DNA from: Anaerobacillus sp.
GTDB lineage: Bacteria > Bacillota > Bacilli > Bacillales > Anaerobacillaceae
Length of the DNA stretch: 12,364 nucleotides
Direction: 5' to 3'
NCBI GenBank assembly: GCA_007118195.1
Contig: SKSA01000128.1
Coordinates: forward strand, 1 to 12,364
The notes under the pieces are model-generated. The model searched no databases and had not been told where the DNA came from. It worked only from the letters and a program-made list of their open reading frames with translations. Below are positions 6,103-12,364 of the stretch, piece after piece; the stretch's first letter is position 1; every line of letters starts with the position of its first letter. Made by a program: the position numbers and the translations under genes.

Positions 6103-6480
6103 TCACCTCTCGCCCTTTGAGCTTTGTAATGCTTCTTTCACTTGTTCTAATATTTCCAGTTTCGAAAATCCATTATTTTGCATATATATCACAAACTTAT
6201 TAACATATTCTTCAGAAATCTCAGAACGTAATTGTTTGATCACCTGTTCATCCTCAGTAACGAAGGACCCTTGCCCCCTTTTCGCGACAACGACACCTTT
6301 CCGCTCCATCTCTTGGTACGTCCTTTGTACCGTGTTTGGGTTAACCCCTACATTAACTGCCGTTTCTCTTACAGATGGTAATTTTTCGCCTAACTTCAAA
6401 GATCCGCTACATATTTGTTGAAAAAAATAGTCCATAAGCTGTAAATATATTGGTTTTGAATTATCAAATGCTACACTCAT
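6103..6480 (-). CDS. GntR family regulator, YtrA subfamily (YhcF-like)
   Basis: A 125-residue DNA-binding protein. The N-terminal winged helix-turn-helix spans about residues 8-75: PIYLQLMDYF, LPSVRETAVNVGVNPNTVQR (34-53; helix-turn-helix) and a wing, KRGQGSFV (67-74). The C-terminal 50 residues are too short for a ligand-binding domain (FadR, HutC and MocR types all carry large ones), which is the mark of the YtrA subfamily, whose members usually repress neighbouring ABC transporter genes. It heads the operon with the ATPase and permease downstream and lies between two transporter pairs. GGAGGAAG precedes the ATG. Palindromes at 6527-6549 and 8623-8646 are candidate operators. Confidence 0.92.
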   Translation of the reverse strand: MSVAFDNSKPIYLQLMDYFFQQICSGSLKLGEKLPSVRETAVNVGVNPNTVQRTYQEMERKGVVVAKRGQGSFVTEDEQVIKQLRSEISEEYVNKFVIYMQNNGFSKLEILEQVKEALQSSKGER

Positions 6481-6526
6481 AAACTTCCTCCTTCCTTTTA
6501 ACTAGTAAAAGAAGAGAATGATTTAA

Positions 6527-6592
6527 AGAGGGTAATTGATTAACCCTCTAACTATTAATTATTTTATCGCATAATAGTTTCCACCACTTCAA
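6527..6592 (-). promoter_or_regulatory. Weak promoter and downstream palindrome before the GntR operon
   Basis: TTGAAG (6587-6592), an 18-base spacer and GATAAA (6563-6568) form a modest promoter. Just downstream lies the inverted repeat AGAGGGT (6527-6533), 9 bases, ACCCTCT (6543-6549), which would fall near +7 to +29 and could be an autoregulatory operator. Its half sites differ from the site at 8623-8646. The 13-base ATTAATTATTTTA occurs twice in this gap (6554-6566 and 6608-6620). As a terminator for the upstream permease gene the hairpin lacks a U tract. Confidence 0.4.
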
Positions 6593-6649
6593 TTTGTTCC
6601 CTTTTAGATTAATTATTTTAAACAACTCGTTTTACATTTTACCATACCA

Positions 6650-7666
6650 TTACGCTGCGACATCACGTTTTTGGAAAATAATCCAAGAGAGGGCATTAAA
6701 AATAATGAAATAAATCGCTAATACAACTATAGAAAATGTCATCGTCATTCCTTCAACGATTGGAGTTCCTTCAACATATTGAACTAAATACGTATTTGCA
6801 AATAAAATGTATTTCACCCATTCATATTGACTGAGAACATGAACAAGTTGAGTTCCAGTAAACATTAAAAACAATGCTAACCCTATCGCTAACGAACTAC
6901 TTCTGAATACAGTTGAGATCATAAAAGCAAATGTAACCATCATTAACAGTTCAACGCTGCTTAAACTATAAAGCATAAATAGATGAGTAAACATGTTTCG
7001 TTCGATCACTTCACCACTAGCGAAAACTAAATGCGGTTGTGCGATTGCCGAATATCCAAAAAATAACCCACCAAAAGCAAATGAAAACAAGAAAAGAGCT
7101 AGTAACATCGATAGTGCAAAAATAAATGTAGCAATATATTTCGATAATAATATTTTCGCTCTTGATACCGGACGAATTAACAACAACTTAATCGTCCCCC
7201 ATGAGAATTCTCCAGCGACGATCCCGGCTGCAACAATAATCGTAAACATCGTAACTAAACTAATTAAATTAACAGTAGAAGTCATATATCCCCAATAACT
7301 TTTCGTTTCTACTGGGGGAATGTCGTGTTCAAGGCGATATTGATTAATGATGATTTCTTGTGAATATCTATCTTTTACTGCAGATGGAATGCTCGGATCA
7401 TCAATCAACATTTGTAATTGAATATTCTTTGAGTGGACTGCTTCACGCCAATTCTCATTCATAACTACCTCATCTTCTATCGTCACTTGAATTTGAGCGT
7501 TATTATCAGCACCTGTTACTTGCCCACTTGGATCATCTAAAAGGAATTTTGTAAACATACCTACAATTAATAACATCAAAACTAGGATCCCATACATTAC
7601 CCAAGTTCCTGGGCGACGATAAATTTTCATATTTTCATTTTGAATAAGCTTCATAAAATTAAACAA
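6650..7666 (-). CDS. ABC-2-type transporter permease (YhcI-like)
   Basis: A 338-residue membrane protein. One helix near 23-42 is followed by an extracytoplasmic region of about 85 residues (45-130) and then five helices near 132-152, 176-204, 236-256, 259-278 and 307-330. The stretch AGIVAGEFSWGTIKLLLIRP then VSRAKILL (148-174) is the signature of ABC-2 permeases of bacteriocin/antibiotic efflux type (E-x2-x-G-T-x-K-x-LL-x-x-P-x-S-R). The start at 7666 overlaps the stop of the ATPase gene by 8 bases, so the two are translationally coupled and should form one transporter. The substrate is unknown; drug, peptide or lipid export are the usual possibilities. Confidence 0.88.
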   Translation of the reverse strand: MFNFMKLIQNENMKIYRRPGTWVMYGILVLMLLIVGMFTKFLLDDPSGQVTGADNNAQIQVTIEDEVVMNENWREAVHSKNIQLQMLIDDPSIPSAVKDRYSQEIIINQYRLEHDIPPVETKSYWGYMTSTVNLISLVTMFTIIVAAGIVAGEFSWGTIKLLLIRPVSRAKILLSKYIATFIFALSMLLALFLFSFAFGGLFFGYSAIAQPHLVFASGEVIERNMFTHLFMLYSLSSVELLMMVTFAFMISTVFRSSSLAIGLALFLMFTGTQLVHVLSQYEWVKYILFANTYLVQYVEGTPIVEGMTMTFSIVVLAIYFIIFNALSWIIFQKRDVAA

Positions 7667-8585
7667 TCTTATCTCCCCCAGTCACTTCTAAAAATTTATC
7701 TTCCAACGTTTTTGACGTTTGTCCAATACCGTAAACTTTTACGTTTTTGTTAACAAATGACTCATTTAATTTTGGGATTTCTTCTTTTTCTAAAGCGACT
7801 TCGATTACTTCGCCATTTATATTAAATTTCTTGTTAGGATAATGTTCTTTTAACACAACACTCGCCAGTTCATGATCATCAACTTGAAAACGGATCAGGA
7901 CTTCTTTTTCACCGTTGACAAAATCATTAACCGTTTGAACACCAATTAACTTTCCGTGTTGAATGATACCGATTCGATCACACATCAGTTCCATTTCAGA
8001 TAAAAGATGACTAGAGACGATAACAGCTAACCCTTCTTCGGCTGCTAATCTCCTTAAATAATCACGTATTTCTCTAATTCCAGCTGGATCTAAACCGTTC
8101 GTCGGTTCGTCTAAAATGAGGACAGAAGGCGAATGTAATAACGCTTGTGCTAATCCTAAACGCTGTCTCATTCCTAATGAGTACGTTCTAACTTTTTCAT
8201 GAATGCGTTCAGATAAACCAACCAACTCCACAACTTCATCAATCCGTTGTTTTGTTACTCCATTTACCATTCGCGCATAGTGAACTAAATTTTGATACCC
8301 AGTAAGGAATTTATACATTTCCGGATTTTCAACAATGGCTCCGATTTCTGAAACGGCTTCTTCAAAGTTTTTCGCCACATTTTTCCCTTTTATAATCACT
8401 TCTCCTTCTGTGATTGAAATGAGACCAACTAACATTCGAATCGTTGTCGTTTTCCCTGCTCCATTCGGTCCAAGAAAACCGAAAACCTCACCAGCATAAA
8501 TTTCAAAACTTAAATCATCAATGATTTTTTTCCCTTTAATCACTTTAGTCAAATTATTTATCGAAACGACTGGCGTAACAATCAT
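7659..8585 (-). CDS. ABC transporter ATP-binding protein, BcrA/YhcH-like
   Basis: A 308-residue nucleotide-binding subunit of the CcmA/BcrA group. The ATPase domain spans about residues 6-215: Walker A GPNGAGKTT (39-47), Q-loop region IGAIVENPEMY with E86 in place of Q, signature YSLGMRQRLG (135-144), Walker B VLILDEP (155-161), D-loop NGLD (163-166) and switch H193. Residues about 220-308 form the C-terminal extension usual in this group. GGGGAGG lies 7 bases before the ATG, with a strong promoter upstream (8637-8666). The gene is first in a two-gene unit with the permease. The B. subtilis yhcE-yhcI locus has a similar gene set in a different order (from memory). Confidence 0.92.
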   Translation of the reverse strand: MIVTPVVSINNLTKVIKGKKIIDDLSFEIYAGEVFGFLGPNGAGKTTTIRMLVGLISITEGEVIIKGKNVAKNFEEAVSEIGAIVENPEMYKFLTGYQNLVHYARMVNGVTKQRIDEVVELVGLSERIHEKVRTYSLGMRQRLGLAQALLHSPSVLILDEPTNGLDPAGIREIRDYLRRLAAEEGLAVIVSSHLLSEMELMCDRIGIIQHGKLIGVQTVNDFVNGEKEVLIRFQVDDHELASVVLKEHYPNKKFNINGEVIEVALEKEEIPKLNESFVNKNVKVYGIGQTSKTLEDKFLEVTGGDKIV

Positions 8586-8622
8586 TTTTTTCCTCCCCTT
8601 TGCACTTCTGTATTATTGTTCT

Positions 8623-8666
8623 GCTGTATTAAGTAAATAGTACACTAAGATGCTTTGAACTGTCAA
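8623..8666 (-). promoter_or_regulatory. Promoter and YtrA-like operator of the upstream ABC pair
   Basis: TTGACA (8661-8666), an 18-base spacer and TACTAT (8637-8642) on the minus strand make a strong SigA-type promoter. AGTGTA (8646-8641) and TACAGC (8628-8623), 12 bases apart, form an imperfect inverted repeat covering the -10. As I recall, the B. subtilis YtrA operator is AGTGTA-N13-TACACT, which is nearly the same. Its position suits repression by the GntR protein encoded at 6103-6480. Confidence 0.6.
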
Positions 8667-8844
8667 TAATTATTTGCACTATCCTAATTCATCATTTGAA
8701 CCTGATAATAATAGGAAAACTAAAACTTTTCCCCTGATGGGCGCGACAAACTAATTTTTTTATAGAATTTCCTAAAATTATTGAAATAAATTTGAATAAT
8801 TTATGATTATTTTTTCAATTGTTACAATCATTATCGACAGTTAA

Positions 8845-8853
8845 TGGTAAAAT
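8845..8853 (+). promoter_or_regulatory. Extended -10 of the decayed lipoprotein gene
   Basis: TGGTAAAAT is an extended -10 element 16 bases upstream of the open frame. No good -35 lies at 16-18 bases. The rest of the divergent gap 8667-8844 is AT-rich and holds no gene. Confidence 0.35.
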
Positions 8854-8868
8854 TTAATCATACGATTA

Positions 8869-9188
8869 TTGGTAGAGGTGTATTTTTCGAAAAAATTATT
8901 ACTGTATTTACTATTAACTTTATTGATAACAACGGGCTGTAGTTTTTTACATCCAACAAAGGGACCCGTTGAAACTGTGACTAAATCATGCGCGGTGAAA
9001 AGCCTGATGAACATATTCGTGAGCCCATGCTCTGGTATGAAAATGAAGGCGGTGGACAAGCCACTTGGATTGATGAATCAAAAAAAGTGCGCGAATCGTA
9101 TTCCTCTAAATTCGCACACCTCAATAGTATTACCTTAAGCACAAATGAGCAGATTAATCCAATCCAACCTCACTTACTTATTGTATGA
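8869..9188 (+). pseudogene. Decayed small lipoprotein gene (start lost, frameshift)
   Basis: From 8890 the frame reads KKLLLYLLLTLLITTGCSFL, a lipoprotein signal peptide with lipobox ITTGC. The codon just before, at the ideal 6-base distance from AGAGGTG (8874-8880), is TCG (8887-8889); a TTG start with one T-to-C change would explain this. The frame continues to HPTKGPVETVTK (ending 8985), after which the sensible protein switches to another frame: MRGEKPDEHIREPMLWYENE and onward to TGA at 9188. One A missing from the AAA run at 8983-8985 restores a continuous protein of about 100 residues. The last residues overlap the 3' end of the convergent isomerase gene, so the original C-terminus may also be lost. 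The family is not recognised. A sequencing error could explain the frameshift, but not the start. Confidence 0.6.
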
Positions 9189-9921
9189 TTTCAATTCTTT
9201 CAATGACAATATTCTCTACTGGGCGATCGTTAGGACCAACTTCCACTTGAGCAATCTCATCAACAACGTCCATTCCTTTAACAACATGTCCAAATACTGT
9301 ATGGCGATAATCTAAATGTGGTGTTCCTCCGTGTTGCAAATAAAGTTCCTTCTTACCTTCAGGAACGTTACTCTGATCTAAAAATTGCTCAAACCTCGCA
9401 ATATCCTCATCCCCTACGACTGGGCCACTTTGAACAATAAAAAATTGACTACCATTCATATTCGGTTGACCAGGGTTCGCCATCGATAACGCTCCACGAA
9501 AATGAGCTAAAGCAGGTGAAAACTCATCATCAAACGGTTCGCCATAAATACTTTCACCACCTCTTCCAGCTAGCTGTGGATCATGTGCACCTGGATCACC
9601 CGTTTGAATCATAAAGTCATTAATAACGCGATGAAAAAGCACCCCATCATAGTATCCATCTTCACTATGTGTTAAAAAGTTCTCAACCGCTAGCGGAGCG
9701 TATTTAGGATATAGCCTAATTATTAATTCACCTTTGTTAGTCACCATCTTTACTACTCTTTCATCAGGTTGATCTTCTGTAATAAACTGTGGATACTCTA
9801 TAGGCTCAATCTCTTCAGCTGCAGGTGGTAAATCTTCATCTACTCCAGGGGCAGCTTGTCCACATCCCGAAATTAAGATCATTGATAACGATAATACTAA
9901 CAAATAATTTAAATAACGCAT
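9178..9921 (-). CDS. Cyclophilin-type peptidyl-prolyl cis-trans isomerase lipoprotein
   Basis: A 247-residue membrane-anchored foldase that isomerises prolyl peptide bonds on the outer face of the membrane. The signal peptide MRYLNYLLVLSLSMILISGC has lipobox LISGC, with C20 as the lipidated residue. An acidic, Pro-rich linker (21-45) follows, then a cyclophilin domain from about 56 to 247: VLFHRVINDFMIQTGDP (94-110) holds the catalytic arginine R98 and F103/Q106, GSQFFIV (157-163) the core glutamine, and FGHVVKGMDVVDEI (210-223) the end of the barrel. A longer loop (168-207) separates the last two. The frame is open for 39 more codons upstream, but the start at 9921 is preferred because AGGAGG lies 7 bases before it and the signal peptide follows at once. 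Confidence 0.93.
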   Translation of the reverse strand: MRYLNYLLVLSLSMILISGCGQAAPGVDEDLPPAAEEIEPIEYPQFITEDQPDERVVKMVTNKGELIIRLYPKYAPLAVENFLTHSEDGYYDGVLFHRVINDFMIQTGDPGAHDPQLAGRGGESIYGEPFDDEFSPALAHFRGALSMANPGQPNMNGSQFFIVQSGPVVGDEDIARFEQFLDQSNVPEGKKELYLQHGGTPHLDYRHTVFGHVVKGMDVVDEIAQVEVGPNDRPVENIVIERIEIIQ

Positions 9922-9928
9922 ATGTAAT

Positions 9929-9981
9929 CCTCCTTTGATCTTTATATTATTAACTGATGTAATGCTAAATAAACGCATTAC
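9929..9981 (-). promoter_or_regulatory. Ribosome binding site and leader inverted repeat of the isomerase gene
   Basis: AGGAGG (9934-9929) is 7 bases before the ATG and decides the start. Upstream, GTAATGC (9959-9965) and GCATTAC (9975-9981) form a perfect 7-9-7 inverted repeat, a possible operator or leader hairpin. A TATAAT on the minus strand at 10030-10035 is the best -10 but has no good -35. Confidence 0.4.
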
Positions 9982-10185
9982 TAGGTGACTTAAATCAACG
10001 AAAAATGTTGTCTGAGAATGTATTCTAATATTATACAAGAAAATAGTGATTCATAGAAATGGAGATATCGACAATGGAACAAGTAATAACCTTTCAACGA
10101 AAGTAAGTGACATCGTTATTAAAATACCACAATCAGACAAAGTATTAAAGTATTATAAAATTGCCCCCTTCTTTTTTCTTTACTG

Positions 10186-10214
10186 TTGCAATAATTTTAT
10201 TTATCCATTAAAAT
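10186..10214 (+). promoter_or_regulatory. SigA-type promoter of the YhjD-like gene
   Basis: TTGCAA (10186-10191), a 17-base spacer and TAAAAT (10209-10214), followed after about 24 bases by AAGGAGG. This position supports the start at 10253 over the longer open frame from 10046. Confidence 0.65.
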
Positions 10215-10252
10215 ATACACGAACACAAGTTCTGATTAAGGAGGAGTCAGGT

Positions 10253-10624
10253 ATGCACTGCTTATCTCAACAAGACCAATCGCTTTCTGATGCTTATATT
10301 ACCCTTACTTACTCTCGTAAAGTTTTACAGCAAGATTTAATGAATGTTGAGAAATCGCTTTTTAAACTTAAAGAGCCGTACATTCAATTAATCCACTCAT
10401 CACTTAGTGCTATTAGTAAAGAGTTATTTGAAATAAAAAAACAGATGCATCAACGAAATATAAAAGTGACATTCGGCACTAATGACGGCACATTTACTGA
10501 AGTCCATCTTTTTTGCCGAGGTTACTCGCAAACCATCCGCTATTTAAATGCAAATTTAAAAATGAAAGTACAAAATAGCCTTGAAAAGTACTTCACTAAA
10601 AGTAGTAATAGTAATTGTTCTTAA
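10253..10624 (+). CDS. YhjD-like small cytoplasmic protein of unknown function
   Basis: A 123-residue soluble protein without signal peptide or membrane helix. The first 70 residues are helical and rich in charged residues (SRKVLQQDLMNVEKSLFKLK, then EPYIQLIHSSL and KELFEIKKQMHQRNIKV). The second part reads NDGTFTEVHLFCRGYSQTIR and YLNANLKMKVQNSLEKYF. The order 'FKLK-PY, helix, IKV, DGTFTE, GY, RYLN, L-x-KV' resembles the Bacillus YhjD family as I remember it. The frame is open from 10046, but the ATG at 10253 has AAGGAGG 8 bases upstream and a promoter just before it, so the shorter form is chosen. It is transcribed alone. Function is not known. Confidence 0.75.
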   Translation: MHCLSQQDQSLSDAYITLTYSRKVLQQDLMNVEKSLFKLKEPYIQLIHSSLSAISKELFEIKKQMHQRNIKVTFGTNDGTFTEVHLFCRGYSQTIRYLNANLKMKVQNSLEKYFTKSSNSNCS

Positions 10625-10643
10625 CTAAAGTTTTGCCATAGCA

Positions 10644-10683
10644 GAAGTACAGAGACACTAGTTAAACAGCTGTACCTCTTGTT
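10644..10683 (+). terminator. Probable terminator of the YhjD-like gene
   Basis: GAAGTACAG (10644-10652) pairs with CTGTACCTC (10670-10678) with one mismatch, followed by TTGTTTG. It lies 20 bases after the stop codon. The one mismatch is a G-U pair on the minus strand, so it may serve the opposite direction as well or better. Confidence 0.5.
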
Positions 10684-11109
10684 TGTCACCAACAATTAAC
10701 CCAGATAAATCAGCATACATGTTACTGTTTTTATAAACAACTTCAGCACCGTCTAACACCCAAGGATCACCGAAATGAGCCATCATAAATGTTACATCTT
10801 GGTGCATCACCGCCACTTCATCTAGTGTTAATGGATGCGAGTATTTTAACAGCCCTCTTTCTGAATACGTATCACCGCAATGAAACACAACCGGAACATT
10901 GTAAGATGCCGCAAGTTCATAAATAGGATCATATACTTTGCGTAAGCATAATACGGATAGTAACCTAAATAAATTTTCATACCTACAACTCGCTCTTTTT
11001 GCAACTCTGTTTCTAAAGCTAGTAACTGCTGTTCTCCTAATGAATGTGGATTAACTCCTGAGCAATACACGATATTGCGGTGGTCCTCCCTTAACATATC
11101 AAGCCCCAT
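10658..11109 (-). pseudogene. Amidohydrolase (amidohydrolase-2-like) gene remnant
   Basis: Two overlapping minus-strand frames make one broken protein. The first reads LREDHRNIVYCSGVNPHSLG then ERVVGMKIYLGYYPYYAY, where it goes out of frame. The second continues with YDPIYELAASYNVPVVFHCG, DTYSERGLLKYSHPLTLDEV, TFMMAHFGDPWVLDGAE and MYADLSGLIVGDKQ. The motifs VVFHCGD, MMAHFGD and YADLSG are typical TIM-barrel amidohydrolase metal and substrate positions. A single base missing near 10936-10940 joins the frames. The N-terminal part with the usual first H-x-H is absent, since the 5' side is fused to a GNAT fragment, and the C-terminus stops early at EVQLFN. At least three lesions mean the gene is dead. 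The substrate is unknown. Confidence 0.8.
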
Positions 11110-11213
11110 TCCCCTCCCCAGCCTTCTATGCTATTGTTCCACATTTCTGCCACCTTAGCTGCCAAACTACGATCATACTCAACAATCTTAAGCTTTGTTG
11201 CAATCTCTCCCAT
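11091..11213 (-). pseudogene. N-terminal fragment of a GNAT acetyltransferase fused to the amidohydrolase remnant
   Basis: ATG at 11213, with GGAGG 8 bases upstream, opens a 40-codon frame starting MGEIATKLKIVEYDRSLAAK and VAEMWNNSIEGWGG. This is like the start of GNAT N-acetyltransferases that begin 'I-x-E-Y-x-x-S-x-A-x-x-V-A-x-M-W-N-x-S-x-E-G-W-G-G'. After GWGG the family similarity ends; the frame gives EWGLIC and stops, while the amidohydrolase similarity begins at once in another frame. The change occurs within about 15 bases near 11100-11115, at the G-rich stretch GGCTGGGGAGGGG. About 90 percent of the enzyme is missing. I infer a deletion that joined two genes. Confidence 0.7.
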
Positions 11214-11489
11214 AAATGAAACCTCCTTCTCTCTATTACGCTCGATCCTATCCCTGTCTTAAAACAAAGGCTTTTTTCGTAAAAGTGTTGCTTTTTGACT
11301 ACGAACCAAAAAACAATCTTTTTAAAAGATCCAAAACAAAAGAGCTGAATCCAAATGGAATCAGCCCTTTCGTTAGACTATCATAATTTATAAGAGGGCT
11401 TAGAAATCTCCATTTACTAACACCTCATTATTGTATCAACATTTAGTAAAATTGGGTACATAAAACTTGTAAAATTTTACCGTTCCTAT
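11214..11489. other. Intergenic region between the GNAT remnant and ywpF
   Basis: No gene is visible. It holds the ribosome binding site of the GNAT remnant (11222-11226) and the terminator at 11330-11370. I found no convincing promoter for the remnant. The 120 bases between the terminator and the ywpF stop are AT-rich and featureless to me. Confidence 0.5.
11330..11370 (-). terminator. Terminator downstream of the ywpF gene
   Basis: On the minus strand AAAGGGCTGATTCC (11370-11357) pairs with GGATTCAGCTCTTT (11352-11339) across a 4-base loop, with one G-U pair and one mismatch, followed by TGTTTTGG. The nearest upstream gene in this direction is ywpF, whose stop is 120 bases away. Confidence 0.65.
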
Positions 11490-11966
11490 CTATTCGAAAA
11501 ACTTCCCCTTTACTTGTACAAAAGCATTATTTAAAGCACCTTGTATTGCTCTGCCACGATCCTTCTTTCTCTTTTTAAATTCAGTAATGATCTCTTCTCC
11601 TGAGTATCCTTCCTTTAAAATACTTCTTAAAATCATATCCGAAAAATCATCTTCTTTTACAACTAAGTAACCATCGAGGAGAATACTTATGTTTTTGTTA
11701 AGTTTGTTAATGCTTTTAACGGTAGAAACAAAAGTTGCAGGGTCATTCGTTCTTTTCGTAATCGTAGCTTCTAGCATAAATTTCTGTTGTGAACTATGTA
11801 ACTGTTTAAAATTTTCTTCCCACTCTTCTGAAACAACTACTTCAAGTAACCAGTTTTTTTGTACTTCCTCTTTATTAATAATTAAACCATCGACAAGGGG
11901 AATTTCTTTAGGTTCTGTTTCATTGTCTAAAAGAATTATTAATGAGCACAATTTAAACGTTTTCAT
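11490..11966 (-). CDS. ywpF: YwpF-like protein of unknown function
   Basis: A 158-residue soluble protein starting MKTFKLCSLIILLDNETEPK. Features that match the YwpF family are the N-terminal MKTFKL strand, EIPLVDGLIINKEE (21-34), the NWLLEVVVS strand (38-46), TKRTNDPATF (70-79) and ISILLDGYLV (93-102). The last 45 residues form a basic, helical tail (SGEEIITEFKKRKKDRGRAI). The protein is somewhat longer than my memory of B. subtilis YwpF, about 136 residues. AGGGGTG precedes the ATG by 8 bases. It is a single-gene unit with a promoter at 12004-12033. The family has no known biochemical role. Confidence 0.85.
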   Translation of the reverse strand: MKTFKLCSLIILLDNETEPKEIPLVDGLIINKEEVQKNWLLEVVVSEEWEENFKQLHSSQQKFMLEATITKRTNDPATFVSTVKSINKLNKNISILLDGYLVVKEDDFSDMILRSILKEGYSGEEIITEFKKRKKDRGRAIQGALNNAFVQVKGKFFE

Positions 11967-12003
11967 TTATTCAACACCCCTAAATTAATCTTATCTATAT
12001 CAT

Positions 12004-12033
12004 AACATACTTAATAATGGTCTCCCATAGCAA
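12004..12033 (-). promoter_or_regulatory. Promoter of the ywpF gene
   Basis: TTGCTA (12028-12033), an 18-base spacer and TATGTT (12004-12009) on the minus strand. An overlapping extended -10, TGTTATGAT, is an alternative. The start codon is about 38 bases downstream. The rest of 12034-12177 shows no gene. Confidence 0.5.
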
Positions 12034-12177
12034 AGTAAAAGCAGAAAATGGCTTACTTGAAGAAAAATCGACAGCGAACCTTTATCACCGCTACTTAGTA
12101 TGTAAATGTCGCTCTAAAACTCAGCCGGAAACTGGACAGGCTATACATTCATAAAAAGGTAACCGCCTTAATTTTAT

Positions 12178-12364
12178 AACAGAGTATGTGATGGTGTATG
12201 TGGATGATGCACAGTATGTGGGAACTGCGTAGTATGGGGGGAATGTGCAACAATCAGGAACTGCGTAGTATGTGGAAACTGCGCAACAATCGGGGAGTGC
12301 GTAGTATGTGGATGGTGCGCAGTAAATATAAGGGAGCTGCACGACATGGGGGTGATGTGCAGTA
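12178..12364. repeat. Degenerate 18-bp tandem repeat array, open at the window end
   Basis: Units in register on the plus strand include CAGTATGTGGGAACTGCG (12212-12229), TAGTATGGGGGGAATGTG, CAACAATCAGGAACTGCG, TAGTATGTGGAAACTGCG, CAACAATCGGGGAGTGCG and TAGTATGTGGATGGTGCG (12302-12319). Two looser 20-base units follow, and one or two degenerate units precede. YAGTATG and CAACAAT types alternate from 12230, giving a 36-bp higher-order repeat. The period of 18 keeps six codons in step: the plus frame reads AQ/QQ-type hexapeptides interrupted by TAG and TAA stops, and the minus frame reads YYAVPD/CCAVST without stops for 73 codons but with no ribosome binding site. I treat it as a minisatellite, not a gene. 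Confidence 0.75.

Noticed and set aside
8841..9059. Minus-strand open frame of 72 codons opposite the lipoprotein remnant
   Set aside because: There is no ribosome binding site, and the plus strand carries the lipobox signal peptide and coding character.
9922..10038. 39-codon N-terminal extension of the isomerase
   Set aside because: It would place the AGGAGG site and the lipoprotein signal peptide inside the protein. The extension has no ribosome binding site.
10046..10252. 69-codon upstream extension of the YhjD-like gene
   Set aside because: It contains the promoter and ribosome binding site of the shorter gene and reads as a random AT-rich translation.
12121..12342. Minus-strand 73-codon frame rich in Tyr, Cys, Ala and Pro
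   Set aside because: It is the mirror of the 18-bp repeat array, begins with GTG without a ribosome binding site, and its lack of stops follows from the repeat composition.
12178..12364. CRISPR array
   Set aside because: The units are contiguous, degenerate and 18-20 bases long with no unique spacers, and no cas genes are in the window.

Overview
The window looks like chromosomal DNA from a low-GC, Gram-positive, endospore-former-type Firmicute, most likely a Bacillaceae member. The reasons are AT-rich intergenic DNA, strong GGAGG ribosome binding sites, TTGACA/TATAAT-type promoters, and a set of recognisable Bacillus family proteins: YuiD, YhfH, CheV, biosynthetic IlvA, a YhcE/F/G/H/I-like ABC cluster, a YhjD-like protein and YwpF. 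The assignment below family is inference only. Almost all genes lie on the minus strand; the exceptions are a small membrane peptide gene (4295-4471), a decayed lipoprotein gene (8869-9188) and the YhjD-like gene (10253-10624).

Layout. 1-120: 5' end of a DUF3891-type gene. 237-368: possible tail of a lost XRE-type regulator. 350-811: YuiD-type membrane protein, whose better-supported start is GTG at 811. 958-1092: 44-residue YhfH zinc-ribbon-like protein. 1359-2267: cheV (chemotaxis coupling protein with receiver domain). 2447-3700: ilvA (threonine deaminase). 3863-4096: two related palindromic hairpin units sharing a conserved asymmetric core. 4295-4471: undescribed 58-residue signal-peptide plus membrane-segment protein with its own promoter and terminator. 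4600-8585: five-gene ABC-2 exporter locus made of an ATPase/permease pair, a YtrA-type GntR regulator, and a second ATPase/permease pair. 8869-9188: lipoprotein pseudogene. 9178-9921: cyclophilin-type peptidyl-prolyl isomerase lipoprotein. 10253-10624: YhjD-like protein. 10658-11213: fused remains of an amidohydrolase and a GNAT acetyltransferase. 11490-11966: YwpF-like protein. 12178-12364: degenerate 18-bp tandem repeat array running off the window end.

How parts work together. The ABC locus is the only clear multi-gene system. The short GntR protein has no ligand-binding domain and sits between two transporter pairs. A palindrome resembling a YtrA-type operator overlaps the -10 of the upstream pair's promoter, and another palindrome lies just downstream of a weak promoter for the regulator's own operon. 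This fits a regulator controlling both transporters, probably in response to cell-envelope stress (inference). The remaining genes appear to be independent units with their own terminators. The window has no CRISPR array, rRNA, tRNA, transposase or integrase that I can support. The parts least explained by known genes are the paired palindromes (3863-4096), the small membrane peptide beside them, and the tandem array at the right end.
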